Shown here: positions 50,837 through 60,246 of the stretch, in pieces | Numbering within the stretch: position 1 is the first letter of the stretch | How the letters are laid out: every line of letters starts with the position of its first letter | Assembly: GCA_964424575.1 (NCBI GenBank) | Contig: CAYRIV010000009.1 | Location: 1 to 64,000, forward strand | Reading direction: 5' to 3' | From: Fretibacter sp964424575 | GTDB lineage: Bacteria > Pseudomonadota > Alphaproteobacteria > Caulobacterales > Maricaulaceae | Length of the DNA: 64,000 nt | Made by a program: the position numbers and the translations under genes | The notes under the pieces: model-generated | Seen by the model: the letters and a program-made list of their open reading frames with translations, nothing else | Told to the model about the DNA's origin: nothing | The model's database searches: none

Positions 50837-51891
50837 ACACGCCTGTTCAAAAAAAACGTCCTTTGAGTAAAGCCGTTGTGACGCGTGCGAACACGCTTGG
50901 CTTCACCCCGCCGCGCATTGTCGATTTATCTACAGTCTCGCAAGCCTGGGCGACCCATCTTGAGAGCTTTGTGGAGCTTGGGCGTCACGGCACAATGGCT
51001 TGGCTTGAGGAGACGAAAGAGCGGCGCGCTCACCCCAATAGCCTCTGGCCAGAGGCGCGCTCAGCTATTGTGGTGGGCATGAATTACGGGCCAGAGACAG
51101 ACCCGCTGCTTGATTTAGATAACTCAGCGATTGGAAATATTTCCGTCTATGCGCGCGGACGCGATTATCACGACATCATCAAAGGACGGCTGAAGGAGCT
51201 CGCAGGTCTCATCGCGCGCGATAGCGACACTGATGTTAAAGTCTTCGTAGACACAGCCCCGCTGATGGAAAAACCGCTGGCCGCTCTGGCGGGATTAGGC
51301 TGGCAAGGCAAGCATACAAACCTCGTGAGCCGCGATTATGGGTCTTGGTTGTTTCTTGGCGTTATTCTTAGCGCCGCCGAGTTCGCGCCTAGCCCGCCCG
51401 AAATAGATCATTGCGGCTCTTGTCGGTCGTGCCTTGATATCTGCCCGACAGATGCCTTCCCTGCCCCATATGAAATCGACGCGCGCAAATGTATTTCTTA
51501 CCTCACGATTGAGTTTAAAGGCAAAGTTGACTTAGATCTCCGCGCGAAAATGGGAAACCGCATCTATGGCTGTGATGATTGCTTGGCCGTTTGCCCGTGG
51601 AATAAATTTGCGCAGTCGGGGCGTGAGATAAAACTGGCCGCACGAGAAGATTTAAACGCGCCGCCTCTGGCAGAGCTTGCACAACTTGATGACGCTGAGT
51701 TCCGCGCTAAATTCTCAGGCTCCCCCATAAAACGCATAGGCCGCGACCAATTTATTCGCAATGTGCTATACGCTATTGGTAATAGCGGGGAAACCGCCTT
51801 GCGCGGCTCCGTTCAGCCGCATATTGCAAGTGATAACCCCGTTGTGGCCGACGCCGCACGATGGGCACTACGCCAATTGGAGACTTTATGA
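50821..51891 (+). CDS. queG: Epoxyqueuosine reductase
   Basis: 356 residues. Cobalamin- and iron-sulfur-dependent last step of queuosine synthesis. CGSCRSCLDICPTDAF and CDDCLAVCPWNKFA bind the two 4Fe-4S clusters; CGSCxxC and the N-terminal DUF1730-like domain YGPETDPLLDLDNSAIGNISVYARGRDYHDIIKGRLKEL are characteristic. ATG 50821 lies inside the TPR gene. The stop overlaps the HIT gene. Confidence 0.96.
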   Translation: MAREIDTPVQKKRPLSKAVVTRANTLGFTPPRIVDLSTVSQAWATHLESFVELGRHGTMAWLEETKERRAHPNSLWPEARSAIVVGMNYGPETDPLLDLDNSAIGNISVYARGRDYHDIIKGRLKELAGLIARDSDTDVKVFVDTAPLMEKPLAALAGLGWQGKHTNLVSRDYGSWLFLGVILSAAEFAPSPPEIDHCGSCRSCLDICPTDAFPAPYEIDARKCISYLTIEFKGKVDLDLRAKMGNRIYGCDDCLAVCPWNKFAQSGREIKLAAREDLNAPPLAELAQLDDAEFRAKFSGSPIKRIGRDQFIRNVLYAIGNSGETALRGSVQPHIASDNPVVADAARWALRQLETL

Positions 51892-52310
51892 GTTTTGAAC
51901 TTCACCCGGACTTAAAGCGCGACGGTATAGAGATGGGCGAGTTTGCGCTCTGCCAAGTGCTTCTCATAAATGACTCACACTATCCTTGGTTTGTACTCGT
52001 CCCAAAGCGCGAAGGGATCAGTGACACAATTGATTTAAACGCTGATGATTATGCAAAGCTCTGGGCGGAATCGCGTTTATTCTCTAAGGCCATTATGAAT
52101 GTATTTGACGGCGAAAAACTCAACGTCGCCGCGCTCGGTAATATGACGCCGCAGCTCCATATTCATCATATTGTGCGTTATAAAACCGACCCCGCCTGGC
52201 CGGGCCCAATATGGGGAAAGCATCCCCTCGAACCTTATGTAGACACTGAAATCGGTGTGATAAAGGCTAAGCTCATAGCCGCAAATATAGAGAATTTTGC
52301 AACGCATTAA
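51888..52310 (+). CDS. HIT domain-containing protein
   Basis: 140 residues from ATG 51888, which overlaps the queG stop (ATGA); upstream in-frame starts lie inside queG. LCQVLLINDSHYPWFVLVPKREGISD and LHIHHIVRYKTDPAWPGPIWG are HIT-family. The triad HxHxH is only HIHH: the third His position is Ile, as in the alphaproteobacterial HVHVIAR-type group. Nucleotide-binding, activity unproved. Confidence 0.88.
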   Translation: MSFELHPDLKRDGIEMGEFALCQVLLINDSHYPWFVLVPKREGISDTIDLNADDYAKLWAESRLFSKAIMNVFDGEKLNVAALGNMTPQLHIHHIVRYKTDPAWPGPIWGKHPLEPYVDTEIGVIKAKLIAANIENFATH

Positions 52311-52338
52311 ATACGCGGCAAAACTCTTCTCCCGCATG

Positions 52339-52368
52339 AAAAAGGCCCCTGCTATGCAGAGGCCTTTT
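52339..52368. terminator. Bidirectional terminator between HIT and S9 peptidase genes
   Basis: AAAAGGCC-c-CTGC-tat-GCAG-a-GGCCTTTT with one C-A mismatch; A-tract to the left and T-tract to the right. Confidence 0.88.
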
Positions 52369-52389
52369 AATTTTTATAATGACACCAGA

Positions 52390-54381
52390 CTATAGTCCAC
52401 CTGGGCCACAATCATTGGCGAGGAAGTCGAGCATCTTGGTGTAGAACTCGCTCTGGTGATTATAATAAAGCGTATTGTAGAAGTGATCGGCGTCCTTCAA
52501 CGTCAGGAACTGGATGTCCTTGTTGTATGGCTTGATTGCTTTCTGATAATCTTTGAGGTGATAATACATCACGCGGCGATCATCTTCACCGTGAACAAAT
52601 AGGATAGGTACATTGACCTTCTCGACTTCGTTAATGGGATTAATACCGCTAAAACCACCACGCTGACGTGAAAGATCATCACTAAACTTAAAGCGCGTGT
52701 TTTGGCGGCCCAAATACTGCTTCTTTGCATCCGCAACAGGTGCACCTGCAATAACGCATTGATACATTTGTGGTGTGCGAGAGGCAGCCACTAGCGCTGC
52801 GTAACCCCCATAAGACCAGCCAAACATCGCCATGCGGTCACGATCGACGAGTCCTTTGGAAACAAGATATTTCGCCCCATCGTCTTTGTCGTCTTGCATA
52901 GCACCGCCGTGCTCATCCCAACTGGCCATGAAGAAGTCATTCCCCCAACCCTCAGACCCACGGTATTGCGGCTGCAGCACCATATAGCCGTTATTGGCCA
53001 ATAGCTGTGCCCATTCATCATAAACAATCACTTCGTTAACGTAAGGACCACCATGCGGTAGTACGATAAGCGGGTGAGGGCCTGGTGTGTTAGGTTTGGT
53101 CACATAGCCTGGTATCATTTTACCGTCACGAGCCGGATATTTAATGAACTCAACATTGGCGAGATCACTTGGTTTCAGCAGCGGATTTTGCGATCCAAGC
53201 TTGCTCGCCTTACCGTCTTTGATGAGATAATAAGTGCCGGGATCCTTTGGCGCTTGGTTAAATACGATCATCGTATTCCCATCGCGTGAGCGGCTTGAAA
53301 TAGACAGCTGATGCGCGTTCGGAATAGACGCCATAAGCTGGTCATGAAGGCGCTTTTCTTCCATATCAAACCAATGCATCTCACGCTTGGCGCCCGGATA
53401 GACGGCCGCCACAATATCATCACGTCCAGCCCAACTCATGGAGTGACGCACTGTACCAAGAATGTCTGCGTCATTACGGCGATAGATGAGTTTACCAAAT
53501 TCACCGCTTGTAAGATTAAACTCCCACAAGCCTGTTTTATCATGACCATTATTGGCCAAAACAATAGCTGTGTTTGGATCACCTTTTTTAGCTTTGATAT
53601 AAGAAATATCATTCAAGATAACATCAGATGTATCAGCGCTAACGCGGGCAAACTCTTTCCAATTGTCATCGCCTGGCGTACGGTAATAATTCACAATTTC
53701 TTTCGTGCTATTATCGAAGCCTTGGGAAAAAACAGGATTGCCATTAATGTCAAAGGACGCCTGCGGAATTTTCTCATTCCCTTTCAAAAGCAGAGACCGT
53801 GTGCCTTTGTCTAGATTAAACTTGTAATAGGCGCTTGGGCGGAACCGTTCAAATGGGTCGTCTGTCAAAGAATTACCGACCGCGCGGCCAGACTCAATAA
53901 TAATGCTACCGGGGTCGTTGGGCAAAATATTGGCGAGGCCAAAGTTACCATCGATATTTTTAAATTTATTTTTTGGAATAGAATAAGAGAAAGCACGGTA
54001 GGAACGGACATCTTCTTCAGGTTGGCTAACGCGCTTCCGTACAATTTTTGACGCCGTACCGAAGAGATAATCATCATTTACCCAGTTAATCTGAATAAAC
54101 TCCATCGGCTTTGCATCCATACGACGAAAAGCTTTGGACATATCGTTCGTATCATAAATTTCGATGTAGGGATTACCTTCCTTCGTCGTAATACGTAGCA
54201 TCGCAATGTATTTCCCGCTCGGCGAGACTTGCACACTCCGCACGGTTTCACGAACGGCGAAATAATCGATAGGTAAAGGGTTAGCACCTGCAACAGGCGC
54301 CGCGACGGCAGATGTTGAGAGGGCTGTTGTAGCCGCAACGAGGCCAAGGGCCGCGACACATGAAAGAAGGGTCTTGCGCAT
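52390..54381 (-). CDS. S9-family prolyl oligopeptidase, exported
   Basis: 663 residues. Signal peptide MRKTLLSCVAALGLVAATTALSTSAVAAP. An N-terminal beta-propeller (~residues 40-390) is followed by an alpha/beta-hydrolase domain with catalytic Ser near 523 (GWSYGGYAAL), Asp in HGEDDRRVMYYH (near 600) and His in DADHFY (near 634). It is co-directional with, and 123 bases downstream of, the TonB receptor, separated by a terminator. Both genes share the leader motif AAAGTTTCTGAG. Probable periplasmic peptide degradation. Confidence 0.93.
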   Translation of the reverse strand: MRKTLLSCVAALGLVAATTALSTSAVAAPVAGANPLPIDYFAVRETVRSVQVSPSGKYIAMLRITTKEGNPYIEIYDTNDMSKAFRRMDAKPMEFIQINWVNDDYLFGTASKIVRKRVSQPEEDVRSYRAFSYSIPKNKFKNIDGNFGLANILPNDPGSIIIESGRAVGNSLTDDPFERFRPSAYYKFNLDKGTRSLLLKGNEKIPQASFDINGNPVFSQGFDNSTKEIVNYYRTPGDDNWKEFARVSADTSDVILNDISYIKAKKGDPNTAIVLANNGHDKTGLWEFNLTSGEFGKLIYRRNDADILGTVRHSMSWAGRDDIVAAVYPGAKREMHWFDMEEKRLHDQLMASIPNAHQLSISSRSRDGNTMIVFNQAPKDPGTYYLIKDGKASKLGSQNPLLKPSDLANVEFIKYPARDGKMIPGYVTKPNTPGPHPLIVLPHGGPYVNEVIVYDEWAQLLANNGYMVLQPQYRGSEGWGNDFFMASWDEHGGAMQDDKDDGAKYLVSKGLVDRDRMAMFGWSYGGYAALVAASRTPQMYQCVIAGAPVADAKKQYLGRQNTRFKFSDDLSRQRGGFSGINPINEVEKVNVPILFVHGEDDRRVMYYHLKDYQKAIKPYNKDIQFLTLKDADHFYNTLYYNHQSEFYTKMLDFLANDCGPGGL

Positions 54382-54426
54382 TTATATCTCCGTTAAGTCT
54401 CAGAAACTTTAATGATTTGTAAACAG

Positions 54427-54463
54427 AAAAAGGCCCGCATGCAAATGCAGCGGGCCTTTTTTA
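54427..54463 (-). terminator. Terminator downstream of the TonB receptor gene
   Basis: Minus strand AAAAGGCCCGCTGCATTTGCATGCGGGCCTTTTT: the stem GGCCCGC/GCGGGCC encloses a smaller stem. Confidence 0.9.
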
Positions 54464-54504
54464 TCAGTTTTGTCGCAGTCACAATGACGTGACCAGTTAT
54501 AAAA

Positions 54505-57500
54505 TTAGAAGCCTTTGCGAAGCTGAATGAAGAACTTACGGCCTTCAATGTCATAGCCATTACCAATCACAGCATTAGCGACAGTCGTGACTTCTGAACT
54601 ATCAGCTCTTGGCGGATTGCGGTCAAAAACATTCGAGACCGATAGAGTAAGACCCCAATCCTGATCTTCATTATTGTAAGTGATGCCCGCGTTATGAACA
54701 AAGTAATCATCCGCAAAACCTACGTCACGACAATTAACATCACCAATAAACGAACCTCCGCATGTATCAGAGAAGGTATCAGCTACGCCATTACCCGATG
54801 TATCAATACCGAATGCATTGGAAAATTCATCAACAAAGTCTTCATCTTGGCTCACGGCACCCACGTAACGTGTGCCCCAAGTGAATGAGAAGTCATCATA
54901 AGACAAACGATGTGTAAGGCTACCACTCCAATCAGGGAAACCAAACTCGCCTTCGCTATTATCTTCAGTCGGCGTACCATCATCACCCACAAACAAGTTG
55001 CGAACTTCGAGAATGTTATTCGCCCGCAAGCTTGCACGATAATCAAAGTTACGGTCAAAAACTGTGAACTCTTTGTCGAAGCGTGCATTTACGTCGACAC
55101 CACGAACTTGGTCTTCATTGAGGTTGATAAAGCCCTGATTAACGCCATCAAGAAGTTGATCTTGATCACGGCTAATGCGGTCACAGAAAGGGCTACGTCC
55201 GTCACGTTGATTGACAAAACAATCATTGATGATGAATTGCGCAGCTGGAGTAACCACAGAATTTGTCACTTCAATGTCATAATATGTTGCGCCAAAACTT
55301 AAATCAAACGCATCCGTGAATGGCTGTTCAAATGAGAAGCCCGCAGTGAAAGATGTCGACTCTTCTGGGTCCAGATCTAATGAACCTGTTGTCGCAACTT
55401 CGGTCGAGAATGTGTTATTTCCACCGATGTTAAGTGTGAACGGGTCTAATCCTTCAGCCTGACAGCGTGTAATCGTATCAGCATCACGGGTTTCAAGAGT
55501 TGGATCATATACGTTTGGACCATTCGGATTATTCAAATCTGGTCTTGTGGCACCAAGTGGCACAACGCAAGGATCAAACAATGTCAAGAAGCCTGTTTGC
55601 GGCTGCAAGAAGTTTTCACGCAGGTTTGGCGAGCGGAATGACGTACCATAGCTTGCTTTTAACAATAGGCTATCAAACGGACGCCAACCAACTTTTGATG
55701 AGTATGTTGAGGCGCCGCCGTAGAACTCATCCTCAAGAATACGGCCTGAAAGGTTTACTTCAAGTTGGCGGAAAAGTGGTTTATCAGCGACCAAAGGAAT
55801 ATCTACCTCAGCATATGCAGAGCGAACAAACTTCTCACCTTGCGCCCCACCATCTGAGAAGAAGCCGAAGAAAAGGCCATCTCTGGCAACTTCATCAGGA
55901 TTAGACTCGATTTCGTCATACTGATATTCCAAACCTACCACGGCGTTAATCTTACCAGCTGGAACTTCAGCAAGCGTACCTGCTACAAAACCTGACCACA
56001 CTGTTTGTTTGTACTGTGTATCGAACCTACGGTCATCAAAGAGATAATCTCTTTCCGCCTGTGACCCTAGATCACCTGCGATATTAGCAAAGAGTGATGG
56101 GGCAAACAAATTAACAGGTACACAGCCTGTCACGACGTCTGAACGAACCGTCACGCCCGGCGCAGCAGTACAGGGTGCCAATCCAGGGATTGGGTTACCG
56201 GATGCTATATCATTCCCCAAAGCAAAATTCAGACGATCTTCGCGAATGCCTGGACGGTTGGAACTACCATTTGATATTGAGTGCGTCAAAGATGTTTCAA
56301 ATGTCCAGTCTGCGATTTCCCCGAAATTAAGGAATGGAATATCACCACGAAACCCGCCTACAAGGCGTGTATTTTCAATAACCACTTCTGTATTAGAGCG
56401 GTCACCATTAATCCCGACAACGGGAATAGTGTCTTGTGGTCCGACAAAGTCATTTGCGCCGAAGCCAAATAAGAAAGGTGTACAGGCCGCGTTATCAAAC
56501 AAGCCGCCCGCAAAAGTGGCGCAAATACGTGCGTCACGTTCATCACCATCCCGGTTCGGGTCACGGTCACGCTGGAAAGTGTTCCAACGCTGAATGAATG
56601 CGTCATCAAAGTTAAATCCACTCGAACCGCAATCACTTCCATTTACGCCACAAGGGTTAAATGGATTATCAGCGCCCACTGTTGGGAAAAGTTGGAATGT
56701 ACCGCTATCGATACTCGTTTCAGCACGTGAATAAAGAACTTCAAAGAAGGGTGTTATATTGGCATCACCTTCAAGTGTATATTCACCATACGCCATTAAA
56801 TTTAAACGCTTCTGCTCAGGGATCAAATCCTGATTAGGGTCGGCGCCGTTGAGTGCGAACTGAGCGAAATCAAAGTCTTGAATTCCATCACCGTTGTTAT
56901 CTACAGGCACGCCGGAAAGAGTTTGATCAACAAAGTTGGGAATACCGATGTTTGACCCGTCCGCGTTGAAATAAATGGACCCAAATGTTCCGCCAAGTTC
57001 TACGATACGCCCTGCAATCCCTGTCGCTTTACACTCATTTGCTGGAAACGCTTGGAAACCATCAAACCATTCAGCAAAACGAATTTCGTCGCCTCGGCCA
57101 AATGTACGAATGTCGCCATTCTCATCAATTTCGTAGTGACGATCACAGCCCGCCAAATAGTCGCGATCTACGAGCTTAATTGCATCACGAAAATCGTATT
57201 CTGCGCCAACACCAATAAAGCCGCGGTCTGTGTTTTTACCCCATGATCCTGCAAGGTTATAGTCTTTGCCGCCGCTGTCTTGCGCAGGGTTATAAGTCGC
57301 AGTTATGTCAAGACCTTCAAAGTCTTTTCTCAAAAGGACGTTTACCACGCCGGCAACCGCGTCTGAACCATAGACAGACGACGCACCTTCGAGAAGGATA
57401 TCAGTACGGTCAACAAGAGAACCTGGAATCAAGTTGATTGACGGTGTCGACGGCGCACCTTCAACACCAGCAGGTGCGATGCGACGACCGTTGACAAGAA

Positions 57501-57894
57501 CGAGTGTCCGGTTAGCACCGAGACCACGAAGGTCGATTGTTTCTGAACCAGGACCGTTATCAAGAACGAAGCCTGAGAAAGTTGAGTCAATTTGCTGACC
57601 CGCTGCTGATTCAGTTGTTTGCAAAATTGTAACAGGATCAATCAAACCGAGATCGCGTTTTTCATCAAAGTCGATAACTTGTAGTGGCGCGAGTGAGCTA
57701 AACGTATCACGTTTAATGCGTGAACCCGTAACAACAACTTCGTCGCGGTCATCTTCAAGTGCGGCAGGTGTTTCAATAACTTCTTGAGCTATTTCGTCAG
57801 CTATAGGCGCGTCTTGCGCGAAAGCGGGTGCGGCTGTGAAACCGACGAGTAAGCTCGTGCCAAGCAGGAGCTTTTTAAAATCTAGATTGTTCAT
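54505..57894 (-). CDS. TonB-dependent outer-membrane receptor
   Basis: 1129 residues, longer than usual (700-1000). Signal peptide ends PAFA. Plug domain starts EVVVTGSRIKRDTFSS and includes LRGLGANRTLVLVNGRRIAP and ILLEGASSVYGSDAVAGVVNVLLRKDF. The barrel ends with the expected terminal Phe (FIQLRKGF). Large loops (many Asp/Gly/Asn) suggest a bulky substrate. Its leader motif is shared with the S9 peptidase that follows, which fits peptide uptake; the substrate is not proved. Confidence 0.93.
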   Translation of the reverse strand: MNNLDFKKLLLGTSLLVGFTAAPAFAQDAPIADEIAQEVIETPAALEDDRDEVVVTGSRIKRDTFSSLAPLQVIDFDEKRDLGLIDPVTILQTTESAAGQQIDSTFSGFVLDNGPGSETIDLRGLGANRTLVLVNGRRIAPAGVEGAPSTPSINLIPGSLVDRTDILLEGASSVYGSDAVAGVVNVLLRKDFEGLDITATYNPAQDSGGKDYNLAGSWGKNTDRGFIGVGAEYDFRDAIKLVDRDYLAGCDRHYEIDENGDIRTFGRGDEIRFAEWFDGFQAFPANECKATGIAGRIVELGGTFGSIYFNADGSNIGIPNFVDQTLSGVPVDNNGDGIQDFDFAQFALNGADPNQDLIPEQKRLNLMAYGEYTLEGDANITPFFEVLYSRAETSIDSGTFQLFPTVGADNPFNPCGVNGSDCGSSGFNFDDAFIQRWNTFQRDRDPNRDGDERDARICATFAGGLFDNAACTPFLFGFGANDFVGPQDTIPVVGINGDRSNTEVVIENTRLVGGFRGDIPFLNFGEIADWTFETSLTHSISNGSSNRPGIREDRLNFALGNDIASGNPIPGLAPCTAAPGVTVRSDVVTGCVPVNLFAPSLFANIAGDLGSQAERDYLFDDRRFDTQYKQTVWSGFVAGTLAEVPAGKINAVVGLEYQYDEIESNPDEVARDGLFFGFFSDGGAQGEKFVRSAYAEVDIPLVADKPLFRQLEVNLSGRILEDEFYGGASTYSSKVGWRPFDSLLLKASYGTSFRSPNLRENFLQPQTGFLTLFDPCVVPLGATRPDLNNPNGPNVYDPTLETRDADTITRCQAEGLDPFTLNIGGNNTFSTEVATTGSLDLDPEESTSFTAGFSFEQPFTDAFDLSFGATYYDIEVTNSVVTPAAQFIINDCFVNQRDGRSPFCDRISRDQDQLLDGVNQGFINLNEDQVRGVDVNARFDKEFTVFDRNFDYRASLRANNILEVRNLFVGDDGTPTEDNSEGEFGFPDWSGSLTHRLSYDDFSFTWGTRYVGAVSQDEDFVDEFSNAFGIDTSGNGVADTFSDTCGGSFIGDVNCRDVGFADDYFVHNAGITYNNEDQDWGLTLSVSNVFDRNPPRADSSEVTTVANAVIGNGYDIEGRKFFIQLRKGF

Positions 57895-57962
57895 GATATC
57901 CCTCAGAAACTTTTGGTGAGACTCTTATATTTTTACGTAGCTACTTTTATGGCATAGCTAGA

Positions 57963-57994
57963 CCGACATTACAGGTCTTTAATGACGGTTTTTT
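57963..57994 (+). terminator. Orphan terminator-like hairpin, plus strand
   Basis: ACCG-a-CATTA, 8-base loop, TAATG-a-CGGT, followed by TTTTTT. It is nine pairs with one mismatch. No plus-strand gene lies upstream within 3.4 kb, so it may end an antisense or small RNA, or be a leader attenuator for the GT2 gene. Confidence 0.55.
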
Positions 57995-58091
57995 CATTTA
58001 GCAAGTCTACCAACTACGTAGGTCGTGGAATTGTTAATAAAGCGTGACTAATAAGTCACAGATGCACGCAAATAAGGCGAATAGATAAAAT

Positions 58092-59861
58092 TTGCCTCAA
58101 ATAATCGCAAATATACACTTCAATGCAATTTGTAATTGGTTGCGTGTAAAAATGCGCCACGCCAATGAATTAATCATGGGGTTGGACATTGAATTCGGGA
58201 AAAATGAGCGCAGGATTAAGCCTCATGCCTCGAGCAAAACCCACGCCTCCCGCAAAACCACGGAACCATTTAAACTACAACAAAACACATCAACCCCTTT
58301 GATTCCCTATGCGCACACAGTTGGCAGACGTGAGCAATCACGTCGCTTTCGTTTAATAGCTCTTGGCCTTGGGCTTGTCATACTCCTCGCGACCTGCCTG
58401 TCTCCGGAACTCCTTTTATCTGTGCTAATGAGGGTGTTTACAGGTCTAATAATTGTGCAGGCCTTATTACGGCTCTGCGCAGTCTGTCTTTCCAAAGCCA
58501 GATTCGAGAGTAAGTCGCCTACCCTGTCCTTCATACATACTGATGCAGGTGACTGGCCACTTTATACCGTGCTTGTCCCACTCAAAGATGAAGCCCATAT
58601 GGTCCAAGGCCTTATGTCCACGCTCTCACGGCTAGATTATCCACGAGAACGCCTACAAATTATATTTATAACAGAAGAGGACGATCCCATGACACGCAAA
58701 GCAGTGAACGCTGCTTTACATCTGCCTTTTGAACACGTTGTTGTACCCAGACACGGCGTCACTGGCCCACGCACCAAGCCACATGCCCTCAACATCGCTA
58801 TGAAATATGCGAGAGGTGACATTATTACGATTTACGACGCCGAAGACGTCCCCCACCCAGAGCAGCTTAAGACAGCTATACGTGCCTTTGTGAGGCATCC
58901 TAAATGGGGGGCGCTGCAAGCGCCACTCGATTATTTCAACACGGGTGAAAGCTGGCTCGCAGCCCAATTTGGATTGGAATACGCTGCGCAATTTCATGTT
59001 TGGATCCCACTGATGGTACGGCTCGGCCTGCCCTTTCCGCTTGGCGGCACTAGTAATCATATTCGCCGCAGTGCGCTTGAGACCGTCCGTCACAAGCATA
59101 TGTTCTGGGATAGTTATAACGTGACGGAGGACGCCGACCTCAGCTTTCGCCTGAGCGCGCAAGGGTGGGACATTGGCTATATCACGCCGCCGACCCAAGA
59201 AGAAGCTGTGGCAAAGCTCAAGCCTTGGACCCACCAACGCACGCGCTGGATGAAGGGCTTCATGCAAAGCTGGCGCGTACACATGGACGCTCCTTTTGCG
59301 CCAGGTGGATGGAAAGGCGTGAGACGTCAACTCACTTTGCAACTCACGCTTGGCTCAGTTCTACTTGCAGGCCTGTTTCACGCACCTATTTGTCTAGCAC
59401 TTGTCGTTTGGATAGCCGTGCAACTGCTAAGCACAGGCACAATCATGCTACCCACAATCGTTACAATGTCCCTCATTTTTGGATACGGGTCAGGCATCTT
59501 AATAGCGGCGGTTGGTGCGTTCCGGATGGGACAGCCAAAACTATTGCTCGCTCTCCCAATTATGCCGCTTTATTGGCTGTGTTTGGCGTGGCCGACTTAC
59601 CGCGCGGCGGTGGAGTATGTGCGTCGCCCTTTTTATTGGGCTAAGACGGAACATGGCGTGACGACAGCTAAGGTTTCACTATCTATACCCACCGTCGCCA
59701 CAAAGGCTGAAAATACTAACTTTTCCAAAGCCGAGAATGCTAATACGTTATGGCCAACGAAAATTAATCCAATCAAGCCAGCATCTCCGATCGTGTCAGT
59801 TTCATGTCCTGCCAACATTAAAACACAGAAATCAGTCGAACAAAAAGACGCTGATGGATAG
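58092..59861 (+). CDS. CESA-like GT2 glycosyltransferase
   Basis: 589 residues from TTG 58092; ATG 58152 or 58176 are equally possible starts, since none has a clear ribosome site. Two N-terminal membrane segments, then a processive GT2 catalytic domain with TIYDAEDVPHPEQL (DxD-like), VTEDADLSFRLSAQGW and QRTRWMKGFMQSW (Q-x2-R-W). Several C-terminal helices follow. This resembles XagB/polysaccharide synthases, so it may make a secreted glucan or holdfast-like polymer; no partner synthesis genes are nearby. Confidence 0.85.
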   Translation: MPQIIANIHFNAICNWLRVKMRHANELIMGLDIEFGKNERRIKPHASSKTHASRKTTEPFKLQQNTSTPLIPYAHTVGRREQSRRFRLIALGLGLVILLATCLSPELLLSVLMRVFTGLIIVQALLRLCAVCLSKARFESKSPTLSFIHTDAGDWPLYTVLVPLKDEAHMVQGLMSTLSRLDYPRERLQIIFITEEDDPMTRKAVNAALHLPFEHVVVPRHGVTGPRTKPHALNIAMKYARGDIITIYDAEDVPHPEQLKTAIRAFVRHPKWGALQAPLDYFNTGESWLAAQFGLEYAAQFHVWIPLMVRLGLPFPLGGTSNHIRRSALETVRHKHMFWDSYNVTEDADLSFRLSAQGWDIGYITPPTQEEAVAKLKPWTHQRTRWMKGFMQSWRVHMDAPFAPGGWKGVRRQLTLQLTLGSVLLAGLFHAPICLALVVWIAVQLLSTGTIMLPTIVTMSLIFGYGSGILIAAVGAFRMGQPKLLLALPIMPLYWLCLAWPTYRAAVEYVRRPFYWAKTEHGVTTAKVSLSIPTVATKAENTNFSKAENANTLWPTKINPIKPASPIVSVSCPANIKTQKSVEQKDADG

Positions 59862-59924
59862 ATTTCACCTGCTAAACTTTGCTTGTCGCCTTGTATTTTA
59901 AGCGTAACATCTTAAATCCGCACG

Positions 59925-60134
59925 ATGTATTCAACTGACCTTAAATTATCCCTTCTAGGCCTCTTAGTTTGTATGGTTTTAGGGGCAGTGTCTTTCCAAA
60001 GACATTTCGCCAAGCATGACAAGCTCAAACCTCGCATGGTGCCATGGATGCTGATTTTTCTTGCCTGCGTCTCAACGGGGACGATGGTCGTTGTGCACCT
60101 TGTCAATCTCATGGGGTTTGAAACGGGGCGTTAG
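59925..60134 (+). CDS. Small two-helix membrane protein, conserved in alphaproteobacteria
   Basis: 69 residues. Two hydrophobic helices (LSLLGLLVCMVLGAVSF and RMVPWMLIFLACVSTGTMVVVHLVN) with the conserved LKPRMVPW loop and ending LMGFETGR. I recall similar short proteins in related genera, function unknown. It lies 63 bases after the GT2 gene, same strand, so it could be cotranscribed. Confidence 0.75.
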   Translation: MYSTDLKLSLLGLLVCMVLGAVSFQRHFAKHDKLKPRMVPWMLIFLACVSTGTMVVVHLVNLMGFETGR

Positions 60135-60141
60135 GTCTGGC

Positions 60142-60189
60142 AAAAAAAGGCGCTGGCGAGATGACTTAAAAGTCAACCAACCAACGCCT
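60142..60189 (-). terminator. Terminator of the Ig-repeat gene
   Basis: Minus strand AGGCGTTGG ... CCAGCGCCT followed by TTTTTTT, enclosing an inner stem TGACTT-TT-AAGTCA. Located 58 bases after the stop. Confidence 0.85.
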
Positions 60190-60246
60190 GAAGGTGCCAA
60201 AAGACAGCACCAGAGGAAGGCGCTGCTACGGTTTATGAGTTCGCCT

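Noticed and set aside
53311..53814. 167-codon plus-strand frame within the S9 peptidase
   Set aside because: Shadow of a clear gene on the opposite strand with no family match.
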